From Amycolatopsis sacchari (GTDB lineage Bacteria; Actinomycetota; Actinomycetes; Mycobacteriales; Pseudonocardiaceae): 64,000 bases of DNA. Below, piece after piece: positions 34,660 to 42,170 of this stretch (its first letter is position 1; the number at the start of each line of letters is the position of its first letter). Under the pieces are notes generated by a model, which was not told the origin of the DNA, did not search any database, and saw nothing but the letters and a program-made list of their open reading frames with translations. Made by a program: the position numbers and the translations under genes. The stretch covers positions 62,001 through 126,000 of the forward strand of contig NZ_FORP01000004.1 of the NCBI RefSeq assembly GCF_900114035.1, read 5' to 3'.

Positions 34660-34689
34660 CTCCCCTCCTCGCCAGGCACTGTACGCGGC

Positions 34690-34719
34690 GCTCAGCGCGT
34701 GCTCAGTGGACGCTCAGCG
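34690..34719 (+). promoter_or_regulatory. Three 11-bp-phased GCTCAG repeats: putative SARP binding site
   Basis: GCTCAGCG, GCTCAGTG and GCTCAGCG begin at 34690, 34701 and 34712, exactly 11 bp apart. Direct heptamer repeats with one-helical-turn spacing just upstream of a -10 box are the known binding pattern of SARP-family activators. The last repeat ends about eight bp before TGAAGG (34727-34732), a possible weak -10 for the hydrolase gene. The giant SARP gene itself starts 31 bp to the left on the other strand. Confidence 0.75.
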
Positions 34720-34767
34720 CACCCCGTGAAGGTGGGGTCACCAACGAGTTCCACGGAAAGGTTTCCC

Positions 34768-35637
34768 ATGCAGATCCCCGGGTTCGACTACCGGCGGGTG
34801 CCCGTCGCCGACGGCGTCTCGCTCAACGCGGCGGTGGGCGGTACCGGCGCCCCGATCGTGCTCCTGCACGGTTTCCCCCAGACGCACCTGATGTGGCGGC
34901 ACGTCGCCGCCGACCTCGCGGTGGACCACACCGTCATCTGCCCCGACCTGCGGGGTTACGGCGACAGCGACAAGCCGGCCGACACCGGCGGGACGTACTC
35001 GAAGCGCACCATGGCCGCCGACGTCGTCGCGCTCGCCCGCGCGCTCGGGCATGAGCGGTTCGCGCTCGCCGGGCACGACCGCGGCGCACTGGTCGCCATC
35101 AGGGCCGGACTGGACCACCCGGACGTGATCACCCACCTCGCGTCGCTCGACGTGCTGCCCACGCTCGACATGTGGCAGGTGATGCGGGGCGTGACCGCCG
35201 CCGTCGGCTTCCACCTGTACCTGATGGCGCAGCCACCGGGCCTGCCGGAGCGGATGATCGGCGCGGTGCCGGACGAGTTCTTCGGGTACTTCCTCGACGC
35301 GTGGATCCAGCGCCCCGAGGCGATCCCGGCGGACGTGCGCGCCGCGTACCTCAAGGCGTCCCGCGAAGCCGTGCCCTCGATCGTCGCCGACTACCGCGCG
35401 TCCGCCACGATCGACGTGGAGCACGACACGGCGGACCGGCAGCGCGGCACCCTGCTGCGGATGCCGGTGACCGTGCTGCAGCAGGACTGGGGCGCGGCGC
35501 TGGGCTACGACGCGACCGCGCTGTGGCGGGCGTGGGCCACCGACCTCCACCACGCCACGGTCACCGCCGGGCACTTCATGGCCGAGGAGGCGCCGGCCGA
35601 GGTCATCAAGGCCTTGCGCGACCTGCTGGCCCGCTGA
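34768..35637 (+). CDS. Alpha/beta hydrolase related to fluoroacetate dehalogenases
   Basis: A 289-residue alpha/beta hydrolase with HGFPQTHLMWRHVA and CPDLRGYGDSDKP as in haloacetate dehalogenases. Numbering coincides with the studied enzyme: nucleophile Asp104 in GHDRGA, Asp128 in SLDVLPT and His269 in AGHFMAEE. His149 is kept. The carboxylate-binding Arg108 of fluoroacetate dehalogenase is Leu here and Trp150 is Leu, so a different substrate is likely. ATG 34768 follows GGAAAGG. The gene is probably activated by the divergent SARP protein through the repeats upstream. Confidence 0.85.
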   Translation: MQIPGFDYRRVPVADGVSLNAAVGGTGAPIVLLHGFPQTHLMWRHVAADLAVDHTVICPDLRGYGDSDKPADTGGTYSKRTMAADVVALARALGHERFALAGHDRGALVAIRAGLDHPDVITHLASLDVLPTLDMWQVMRGVTAAVGFHLYLMAQPPGLPERMIGAVPDEFFGYFLDAWIQRPEAIPADVRAAYLKASREAVPSIVADYRASATIDVEHDTADRQRGTLLRMPVTVLQQDWGAALGYDATALWRAWATDLHHATVTAGHFMAEEAPAEVIKALRDLLAR

Positions 35638-35690
35638 CGTGGTTTCCTGGTGCGGTACACCCGTTCCCGCACCACACCAGGAGCCCGCCG

Positions 35691-36038
35691 ATGACCGTCC
35701 GCCGCGTAGTGCCCAACATCCAGTCCACGACGGCGGGCGAGAGCCGCGAGTTCTACGGCCTCCTCGGTTTCGAGGAGGTCATGAACCACGGCTGGATCGT
35801 GACGCTGGCCTCGCCCGCCAACCCGGCGGCGCAGGTCAGCGTCATGAGCCACGACAAGACCGCGCCCGTCCACCCCGACCTCAGCGTCGAGGTGGACGAC
35901 GTCGACGCGGTGTACGCGGCCGTGCGCGACAGCGGCGCGGAGATCGTGCACACCCTGCGCGACGAGGAGTGGGGCGTGCGGCGGTTCTTCGTGCGCGACC
36001 CCAACGGCAAGGTGGTCAACGTGCTGAGCCACCGCTGA
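35691..36038 (+). CDS. VOC-superfamily (glyoxalase/bleomycin-resistance) protein
   Basis: A 115-residue single VOC module: VVPNIQSTTAGESREFYGLL for the first beta-alpha-beta unit and FFVRDPNGKVVNVLSHR at the end. Such proteins are metal-dependent lyases, dioxygenases or small-molecule binders that work as dimers. ATG 35691 has AGGAG ten bases upstream. It lies 53 bp after the hydrolase gene and may share its transcript. A hairpin follows it. The substrate is unknown. Confidence 0.83.
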   Translation: MTVRRVVPNIQSTTAGESREFYGLLGFEEVMNHGWIVTLASPANPAAQVSVMSHDKTAPVHPDLSVEVDDVDAVYAAVRDSGAEIVHTLRDEEWGVRRFFVRDPNGKVVNVLSHR

Positions 36039-36055
36039 TCCCGCGGCGGTGATTT

Positions 36056-36085
36056 CCTTGCGGGGCACGGCGAAACCCGGCAAGG
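36056..36085 (+). terminator. Hairpin after the VOC gene
   Basis: CCTTGCGGG at 36056-36064 pairs with CCCGGCAAGG at 36076-36085 apart from one bulged base, with an 11-base loop. It lies 17 bp past the VOC stop. The rest of the 36039-36291 gap is non-coding leader for the LuxR gene, ending in AAGGAG at 36281-36286. Confidence 0.6.
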
Positions 36086-36291
36086 CCGTCACGGCCGAAC
36101 ACCGCGGTCACTCCCAGGAGGCCGCCATCCGGGGGTTCCGTGCGCTACTGACAGTGGCAAATCCTTGTGCGCCAACACGATCGGTGGAAACAGGTCCGTA
36201 CGGGTCACAGCACCCGGCACCTTTCCCTTACGGGCGCCTACTCTTGCTGATGTGATCTTGCACTGTCGGGGGGCCGAGGAAAGGAGCAACC

Positions 36292-37938
36292 GTGGTGCAG
36301 CTGACCGGGTTGCCGAGGGCGGTGCCCGGGAAACGGGAGGCCACCCCGTACGAGCCACCCGCTGACGTACCGGGGGAACTGCGCCGCATCACCGCGGAAG
36401 GCGACTGGGACGCGCTGGAGTCGTTGATCGACCACTTCTGGCTCACCATGGACAGTGAGCTGGGCGCCCAGCTCACCACGGTGCTCACCGACGTGCCGGA
36501 GGAGGAGCTGCACGCGCGGCCGCGGCTCATGATCGGCGGGATCGCGGCCTACCACGCCGCGGTCTACCCCGACGCGGAGGAGCACCGGTCCTTCCTGCGC
36601 CGGTACACGGATCTCGGCAGGCGGCTGGCCGCGACGATGGACCCCGAACACGAGGAGGTGCCGGCGACGGTCGCCATCGTCGGCACGGCCGCGATGATCG
36701 CCGTGCGCGCGGAGGGCCGGTTCGCCGAGGCGGAGGAGTTCGGGCAGCGGCTGACCGACCGGCTGCTGCGGCTCGGCCCGGCACCGGCCGCGGGCCCGAG
36801 CCCGCGGCCCGGCTGGCTGCCGATGCAGCGCGGGCTGACCCGCTCGCTGATGGGCGACTTCGCGCAGGCCACCGAGCTGTACCGGCAGGCGGTGGAGCAG
36901 GCGGGCACCGAACCGGTCAGCGCGTACGCGGCGATCAACGCGACGGCGAACCTCGCCATGGTGTTCGGCCACCTCGGGCACCGCGAGACCGCGCGCCGGT
37001 GGACGGAACGCATGCGCTCGTACCCGCCGCCGTCGGGCTGGGTGTCGTTCCTGCTGACGGTCGGCTCGACGCTCGCGGACGGCTGGGAGGCGCTCGACCG
37101 CTACGATGAGAAAGCGCTTTCCGAGTGCCTGGCGGTCACCGGGGACGGGACCAAGCCCATCGAGGTGTGGCCGTTCGTCACCGCACTGGTCGCCGCACAC
37201 GGCCTGCACTTCGGCGAACCGGCGGCCACGCTGGCCCACCTCGGTGAGATCCGGCTCAGCCACGCGCCGGCGCTGGCCGACCAGGGCACCGCGCGCCAGG
37301 TGCTGACACGGGCGCGGGCGGACCTGCTACTGGCCGCCGGGCAGGCGAACCGCGCGCTGCGGGTGATCACCGACGCCGGTGCGGGAGCCCCGTGGCTGGC
37401 GCTGCCCGCGGCCCGGTTGCGCCTGCTCGCCGGCGAGTACGAGGTCGCGCGGGCGCTGGCCGCGCAGGCCACCGTCGACCCGGCGGTGTCCAGGCGCGAT
37501 CTCGGGCAGCTGCTGCTGGTCAAGGCCCTCGCCGCACTGCGCTCCGGTGACGAGGTGGAGGCGGGCCGGGCCGCGGCGGCCGCCATGCGCCTGCGCGCCC
37601 CGGACGAGGTGCTTTCGCTGGCCACTCTGTCCGAAGAGGACAGAGCCGCCATCGCCCGGCTCGTCGAGGTCCCGCTCACCGAGCGGGCACAGGCCCGGCT
37701 GGCGGCGGCCGCCCCCGTGTTCCCCGAGCGCGTCGAGCTCGTCGAGCTGACCAACCGCGAGCACGCGGTGCTGCTCGCGCTCGCCGCCGGGGGCACGGTG
37801 TCGCAGATCGCCCGCGGGCTCGTCGTGTCGGTGAACACGGTGCGCACCCAGCTGCAGAGCGCGTACCGGAAACTGGGCGCCTCGAACCGCCAGGAAGCGC
37901 TGACGCGGGCGCAGGAACTCGGCGTGCTCGGCCGGTGA
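36292..37938 (+). CDS. LuxR-family regulator with helical-repeat N-terminus
   Basis: A 548-residue protein. The first about 470 residues are alpha-helical repeats, TPR/MalT-like in pattern (EGRFAEAEEFGQRLTDRLL, MGDFAQATELYRQAVEQAG). The C-terminal LuxR HTH is LTNREHAVLLALAAGGTVSQ followed by VVSVNTVRTQLQSAYRKLGA. The N-terminal ATPase of full LAL regulators is missing. GTG 36292 lies five bases after AAGGAG; GTG 36295 is also possible. It converges with the oxidoreductase gene, six bases apart. The signal and targets are unknown. Confidence 0.88.
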   Translation: MVQLTGLPRAVPGKREATPYEPPADVPGELRRITAEGDWDALESLIDHFWLTMDSELGAQLTTVLTDVPEEELHARPRLMIGGIAAYHAAVYPDAEEHRSFLRRYTDLGRRLAATMDPEHEEVPATVAIVGTAAMIAVRAEGRFAEAEEFGQRLTDRLLRLGPAPAAGPSPRPGWLPMQRGLTRSLMGDFAQATELYRQAVEQAGTEPVSAYAAINATANLAMVFGHLGHRETARRWTERMRSYPPPSGWVSFLLTVGSTLADGWEALDRYDEKALSECLAVTGDGTKPIEVWPFVTALVAAHGLHFGEPAATLAHLGEIRLSHAPALADQGTARQVLTRARADLLLAAGQANRALRVITDAGAGAPWLALPAARLRLLAGEYEVARALAAQATVDPAVSRRDLGQLLLVKALAALRSGDEVEAGRAAAAAMRLRAPDEVLSLATLSEEDRAAIARLVEVPLTERAQARLAAAAPVFPERVELVELTNREHAVLLALAAGGTVSQIARGLVVSVNTVRTQLQSAYRKLGASNRQEALTRAQELGVLGR

Positions 37939-37944
37939 GCGCGC

Positions 37945-38598
37945 TCAGCGGGTGCCGATCGCGAAGTTGAAGTTCGTGTGCCCGAAGGTGCGGCCCAGCC
38001 GGTACCGCAGGGGCACCAGCATTTCCAGCGAGCGCGCGCCCGTGATGTCGCCGAGGTCGATGATGGCGTCCTGCGGCCAGCCCATCTCCCGCAGGAAGCC
38101 CGTCGCCAGCCGCTTCGCACCGCCGTCGTTGCCCGCGAGGAACGTGACGTGCCCGCCGCCCAGCCGGTCCGGCCGCACCATCACCGCGGGGCTGACCGTG
38201 TTGAGGGTCTTCACGACGCGGGTCAGCGGGAACTCGCGCTGGATCTGCTCGGCGAGGCTGCCGTCGCCCACCGGGCGCAGCGTCGGCGGGTCCTCCCCCG
38301 GCTCCACCACGGGGTTCGCGACGTCGAGCAGGACCTTGCCCGCCAGCGCCTGCGCACCGGCCTCCCGCAGCACGTCGAGCGAAACCGTCCCCGCCGTCGC
38401 GTTCACGACCACCGTGGAATCCTCGACCGCCGCGCGGTACGCCGCGACGGAGCCGTACGGCCCGGCGGCCGTGGCCCAGCGGCGCACCCGTGCCGCCTGC
38501 GGGTCCCGTGTGCCGAGGATCACGTTGTGCCGCAGTTCCGCGAAACGCGTGGCCAGTGTGCGGCCCACGAGCCCGGAACCCAGTACGGCGACCAGCAA
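37945..38598 (-). CDS. NADPH-dependent F420 reductase-like oxidoreductase
   Basis: A 217-residue Rossmann protein of the COG2085 type, related to F420H2:NADP oxidoreductase and coenzyme-binding domains. It has AVLGSGLVGRTLATRFAE for the dinucleotide fold, GTRDP, VVNATAG, VLLDVANP and VVKTLNTV, in family order. The start is TTG 38598, with AAAGGAG seven bases upstream; the frame extends to 38982 only as non-homologous low-complexity sequence. The cofactor is probably NADP. Whether F420 is used is not decided by sequence. Confidence 0.82.
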   Translation of the reverse strand: MLVAVLGSGLVGRTLATRFAELRHNVILGTRDPQAARVRRWATAAGPYGSVAAYRAAVEDSTVVVNATAGTVSLDVLREAGAQALAGKVLLDVANPVVEPGEDPPTLRPVGDGSLAEQIQREFPLTRVVKTLNTVSPAVMVRPDRLGGGHVTFLAGNDGGAKRLATGFLREMGWPQDAIIDLGDITGARSLEMLVPLRYRLGRTFGHTNFNFAIGTR

Positions 38599-38926
38599 AG
38601 TCCAGCTCCTTTCCCCCGGGCCCACCCCTGCCGCCGGACCCGAGATCAGGTTTATCGGGCGCGCGCGGCGACGACAAGGAGGACGGCGGATGAAAAAGAG
38701 GATGAAAAACACAGTGCCGGCAACGGCTTCCCGCGCGGCGGCGGAAGTACCCGGAGCCGGGACCCGCGGCGGGTCCCGGCTCCGGCCCCCTGGGGAGCCC
38801 GGCCGGGGCGTCGGGAGCGCGCTCGGTTCCCTTACGGGCGCGGCGGAACCAGAGCGCCGGCACCCCGGCACGGGGAAGGCCCGGAAATCGTTTGCTCCCT
38901 GCGTTTCCCGGCTGCCGCGGCGGGCC
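38599..38926. other. Intergenic region between oxidoreductase and epimerase genes
   Basis: No gene is supported. Besides the strong hairpin at 38751-38785, the region has an AAGGAGG-like site followed by ATG 38690 on the plus strand. That frame yields Arg/Pro-rich sequence and runs antisense into the epimerase gene, so it is not called. On the minus strand CCCGATAA (about 38648-38655) resembles a FliA/WhiG -10 box but lacks a matching -35. Confidence 0.55.
38751..38785 (-). terminator. Perfect 15-bp hairpin after the epimerase gene
   Basis: CCGGAGCCGGGACCC at 38751-38765 pairs without mismatch with 38771-38785 around a GCGGC loop. It is downstream of the minus-strand epimerase gene (end 38927) and before the next minus-strand gene, so it probably ends the 44-39 kb transcripts. 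Confidence 0.8.
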
Positions 38927-40054
38927 TCACGCGAACCTCCTGGCGATCTCCGCGACGATGCGGGCGGACGCGTGCCCGTCACCGAAGGGCGAGGCGGCGC
39001 GGGCGAGGCGGGTGTGCAGCTCGGGCAGTTCGTCGAGCCACTCGCCCGCCGTCTTGCTGATCAGCGGGCCCGGCGCGACCAGCACCGCGAAGTCCCGCAT
39101 CGCCTCCGGGCGCTCAGTTGAGCGCCGCACGACGATGAGCGGTCGCTTGAGGACCGTGCACTCCTCCTGCACGCCACCGGAATCGGAGATCAGTAGCGCG
39201 GCGTGCGCGGCGAGGCCGAGGAACTCCGACGGCCCCAGCGGGTCGGTCACCGCCAGCCCGTCGAGGTGGGCGGTGAGCCCGAACCGCTCGACGGCACTCG
39301 CGGTGCGCGGGTGCAGCGGCAGCACGACCCGGCACGGGATCCGGTTGAGCTCGGTGAGGATCGCGGCCAGCGCGACGGGGTCGTCGGTGTTCTCGGGCCG
39401 GTGGATGGTCGCGAGCGCGTAGCGGTCGGGCTCCAGCCCCCGGTCGGCCAGCAACCGCTCCCGCCGGGCCGGGTGCGGCAGCTGGGACAGCACGGCCTCG
39501 ACGACCGTGTTGCCCGTGCGGATCACCGACTTGCCCGCCAGCCCCTCCCTGGCGAGGTTGCCCACGTTGTCGTCGGTGGCCGCGCAAAGGAGGTCGGACA
39601 CGTGGTCGGTGACCACCCGGTTGTGCTCCTCCGGCATGTTGCGGTCGAAGCTGCGCAACCCCGCTTCCACGTGCACCACGGGAATCGAGCGGGCGTTGCC
39701 CGCCAGCGCCCCGGCGACGGTCGCGTTGGTGTCGCCCTGCACGACCACCGCGACGGGATTGGTCTGCGCGAACAACAGGTCCAGCGAGCCCAGCGCCGAG
39801 GCGATCTGCCCGGCCCGCGTCGCGCCACCCACCGAGAACCGGACGTCCGGTGCGGGCAGACCCAGCTCGGCGAAGAACACGTCCGACAACGCCGAGTCGT
39901 AGTGCTGTCCGGTGTGGACGACGCGCGCCTTGGGGCCGAGGTGCCGGATGATCCCAGCGAGCTTCACGATCTCCGGCCGGGTGCCGAGCACCACCGCGAC
40001 CCCGCCGTCGGGCAGTGCCGCGATCTCCTCGGGAGAGCTTTCCGTTCCGGTCAC
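38927..40054 (-). CDS. wecB: UDP-N-acetylglucosamine 2-epimerase (non-hydrolysing)
   Basis: A 375-residue WecB/MnaA-type epimerase, interconverting UDP-GlcNAc and UDP-ManNAc for cell-surface polymers. Family signatures: VVLGTRPEIVKLAGIIRHLG, VVHTGQHYD, VVVQGDTNATVAGALAG, VVHVEAGLRSFDRNMPEEHN, ATIHRPENTD and ISDSGGVQEECTVLKRPLIV. GTG 40054 is preferred because AAGGA lies six bases upstream; GTG 40072 is the alternative. It lies downstream of the transglycosylase gene group but has its own upstream palindrome (40081-40099), shared with the NlpC/P60 gene. The role is probably wall or surface glycan precursor supply. Confidence 0.9.
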   Translation of the reverse strand: MTGTESSPEEIAALPDGGVAVVLGTRPEIVKLAGIIRHLGPKARVVHTGQHYDSALSDVFFAELGLPAPDVRFSVGGATRAGQIASALGSLDLLFAQTNPVAVVVQGDTNATVAGALAGNARSIPVVHVEAGLRSFDRNMPEEHNRVVTDHVSDLLCAATDDNVGNLAREGLAGKSVIRTGNTVVEAVLSQLPHPARRERLLADRGLEPDRYALATIHRPENTDDPVALAAILTELNRIPCRVVLPLHPRTASAVERFGLTAHLDGLAVTDPLGPSEFLGLAAHAALLISDSGGVQEECTVLKRPLIVVRRSTERPEAMRDFAVLVAPGPLISKTAGEWLDELPELHTRLARAASPFGDGHASARIVAEIARRFA

Positions 40055-40080
40055 TGGGTTTCCTTCCGCCACAGGTCGTT

Positions 40081-40099
40081 GTCCTCACCCGGGAAGACC
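40081..40099 (-). promoter_or_regulatory. 19-bp palindromic element, copy 1 (upstream of epimerase gene)
   Basis: GTCCTCACCCGGGAAGACC, an imperfect palindrome, lies 26 bp upstream of the epimerase start. The same 19 bp with one change (A for G) recur at 43945-43963, 14 bp upstream of the NlpC/P60 peptidase gene, in the same orientation. Two cell-wall genes therefore share an upstream site for an unidentified regulator or sigma factor. Confidence 0.6.
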
Positions 40100-40146
40100 T
40101 GTCCGGCCGCCCGGACGTAACGGGACGACCCGGAATTTCCGGTGAT

Positions 40147-40296
40147 CTAGCGCACCGCCGCGCCCCCGCCGTAGAGCCAGGAGTCCACGAGCGGGAACAG
40201 CCAGTACCAGAGCACGGCGAACAACCCCGCGGCGAGCAGGAGAAAACCCAGCCACCGCAAGCGGAACCGGGTGTTCCGCGGCTTCGTCGTGGTCAT
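40147..40296 (-). CDS. 49-residue single-TM protein
   Basis: A very short gene: 49 residues with a basic N-terminus (MTTTKPRNTRFRLRW), one hydrophobic helix (LGFLLLAAGLFAVLWYWLF) and a short tail ending GGGAAVR. ATG 40296 overlaps the transglycosylase stop as ATGA, which supports real, coupled translation. I recognise no family. The position at the end of a wall-hydrolase operon suggests a membrane accessory or anchoring peptide, which is inference only. Confidence 0.6.
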   Translation of the reverse strand: MTTTKPRNTRFRLRWLGFLLLAAGLFAVLWYWLFPLVDSWLYGGGAAVR

Positions 40297-41426
40297 TCCA
40301 GAAGCTCACTTCCGACAACGTCCACTTGGGACTGTACTGCCGTGGTCGTGCTGGTGCCCGATCCGGACGACAGGCGCGTCGGCGAGGTGCTCGACGTCGT
40401 GCTGGAACTGGACGTCGTGCTGGGGCTCGACGACGTGCTCGGGCTCGAGGTCGTGGTGCTTGGCTCGGTGGTACTCGGCTCAGTCGTGCTCGGTGTGGTG
40501 CTCGGCGTGGTGCTGGGAGCCGGGGTGGGGCTCGGCGCCGTGCTCACCGGAGGCGGCGGGGGTGCCACCGGCACCGGCTTCGGCGCGGGCGCCGCCACCG
40601 GCACCACCGGCGGCGCCACCGGGACCGGGATGACCGGCACCGCGCCCCGCCCGTACGCCTCGGCGATGGTCAGCACCAGGTCCACATAGGAATCCGAGTG
40701 GTTGTACCGGAACACCGCCGCCCGCAGCGCCGCGGGATCGCTGAGGTCCCCGCCACCCGCGCACAGGTACCGCCCCGCCGCGAGCGCCGCGTCGAACAGG
40801 TTGTCCGGGTCGGCCCGGCCGTCCCCGTTGCCGTCCGACGCCCACGCGCGCCACGTGGACGGGATGAACTGCATCGGCCCGACCGCGCGGTCCACCGCGG
40901 CGTCCCCGTCGACCGCGCCGGCGTCGGTGTCCCCGATGGCCGCGGTGTCGCCCGTGCCGTCCAGCGCGAGCCCGCGGATCGGCGGCGTCACCGAGCCGTC
41001 CGCCGCGGGCTGCGCGCCCCCGTAACGCCCGTGGTTCGACTCCACGCGGCCGATCGCGGCGAGCACCGTCCAGCTCAGCCCGCACCCGGGGTTCGTGCGG
41101 GCGAGTGTGTCGGCCGCCCGGTGGTACGCGGTCAGCGCCACCGACGGGATCCCCGCCAGCAGCGACACCGGGGAAGCGCTTCCCCGGCTCCCGCCCGACG
41201 ACAGCGGGATCGACGGCAACGAGGGCAGGGCGGGGAGTTCCGGCAGGGCGGGCAGTTCGGGCAGGGCCTCGTCCTGCCACCTCGGTTCGTCCACAGTGGC
41301 CGGACGGGGCGCGGACAACGCCAGCGGTACCTGGTTCCCGGCGGCCCGGTTCACCGGCAGCGCGGTCGCCCCCAGCAGTGCCAGCCCGGCGCCCACGATC
41401 CCCGCCACCCGGGTCTTGGCCTTCAT
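40293..41426 (-). CDS. Exported lytic transglycosylase with Ser/Thr-rich tail
   Basis: A 377-residue SLT/MltB-like protein. It has a signal peptide or N-terminal anchor (residues 1-28), a Pro/Leu repeat linker (ALPELPALPELPALPSLP) and a catalytic domain of about residues 105-270, with probable acid Glu129 in GRVESNHGRYG and AVGPMQFIPSTWRAW. The last about 100 residues are a Val/Pro then Ser/Thr-rich tail (TTPSTTPSTTEPSTT) that could span the wall and be glycosylated. ATG 41426 overlaps the upstream regulator stop, and its own stop overlaps the 49-residue gene. It would cleave peptidoglycan glycan strands outside the membrane. Confidence 0.87.
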   Translation of the reverse strand: MKAKTRVAGIVGAGLALLGATALPVNRAAGNQVPLALSAPRPATVDEPRWQDEALPELPALPELPALPSLPSIPLSSGGSRGSASPVSLLAGIPSVALTAYHRAADTLARTNPGCGLSWTVLAAIGRVESNHGRYGGAQPAADGSVTPPIRGLALDGTGDTAAIGDTDAGAVDGDAAVDRAVGPMQFIPSTWRAWASDGNGDGRADPDNLFDAALAAGRYLCAGGGDLSDPAALRAAVFRYNHSDSYVDLVLTIAEAYGRGAVPVIPVPVAPPVVPVAAPAPKPVPVAPPPPPVSTAPSPTPAPSTTPSTTPSTTEPSTTEPSTTTSSPSTSSSPSTTSSSSTTSSTSPTRLSSGSGTSTTTAVQSQVDVVGSELLE

Positions 41427-42088
41427 TCGACGCTCACCACTCCTCTTTCCTGCCGCGGGAGCACCGGTTCCCCCGCGGGCGGTACGAGCAGGCCGTTGCG
41501 GAACCCGATGGCAACGGCGTGCGTGCGGTCCCGGGCCCGCAGCTTGCGCAGGATGCTGCGCACGTGGGTCCGGATGGTCTCCACGGACAGGCGGAGCACG
41601 TCGGCGATCGCCGCGTTGCCCAGCCCCTCCGCCAGCAGGTCCAGAACCTGGGCCTCGCGCGGCGAAAGCACGCCGGTGCTCACCACGCGCGGCCGTTGCA
41701 CCGGCCGCCCCGCGCACGCGGCGCGGACGCATTCGAGCAGGTGCCACGCCCCGGCGGAGCGCGGCACGACGCCGCGCGCACCCGCGTCGAGGGCCCCGGT
41801 GATGTACTCCGGCTCGTCGTGCCGTTCGGCCACCACCACGAGCACCGCGGGCACCCGGTCGGCCCCGCCGAGCAGCCGCGGGAGCCTGCCCTGCTGGTCC
41901 ACTCTGGAGTCGAGCAGCACCAGGTCGGGCCGGGCCTGCGCGACCAGCTGGGCCGCGCCACGGACCGTCGCGGTGTGCCCGGCCCACTCCAGGTCGGGCG
42001 CGTTGTCCACGATCCAGGCCAGTCCCGCGCGGTAGATCGGGTCGAGGTCCACCACCACCACGCGCCGCGGCCGGTCGTGCGGCGTCAC
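41423..42088 (-). CDS. Orphan LuxR-type response regulator, receiver A
   Basis: A 221-residue NarL-like protein. The receiver has VVVVDLDPIYRAGLAWIVD and a phosphorylatable Asp in LVLLDSRV, but the conserved lysine region reads RGVVPRSAG. The C-terminal HTH is LSPREAQVLDLLAEGLGNAA then LSVETIRTHVRSILRKLRAR. GTG 42088 follows a G-rich ribosome binding site. No histidine kinase gene is near. It is coupled by ATGA to the lytic transglycosylase gene. It is one of three similar-size orphan LuxR proteins within 6 kb. Confidence 0.85.
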   Translation of the reverse strand: MTPHDRPRRVVVVDLDPIYRAGLAWIVDNAPDLEWAGHTATVRGAAQLVAQARPDLVLLDSRVDQQGRLPRLLGGADRVPAVLVVVAERHDEPEYITGALDAGARGVVPRSAGAWHLLECVRAACAGRPVQRPRVVSTGVLSPREAQVLDLLAEGLGNAAIADVLRLSVETIRTHVRSILRKLRARDRTHAVAIGFRNGLLVPPAGEPVLPRQERGVVSVE

Positions 42089-42170
42089 GGTCGCTCCCCC
42101 CTCGAAACCGGTTCGAACACGCTGAAGTGCGGCAAGGGCTCTCCATCCTGTGGGGTGCCGGGCCGCGCGG

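Noticed and set aside
38640-38660. CCCGATAA on the minus strand as a third FliA/WhiG-type promoter
   Set aside because: The -10-like box has no TAAA- or TAAC-like box about 15 bp upstream, so it was not counted with the two modules.
38690-39121. ATG with a good upstream AAGGAGG-like site on the plus strand between the oxidoreductase and epimerase genes
   Set aside because: The product is low-complexity Arg/Pro sequence that runs through a terminator hairpin and then antisense to the epimerase gene.
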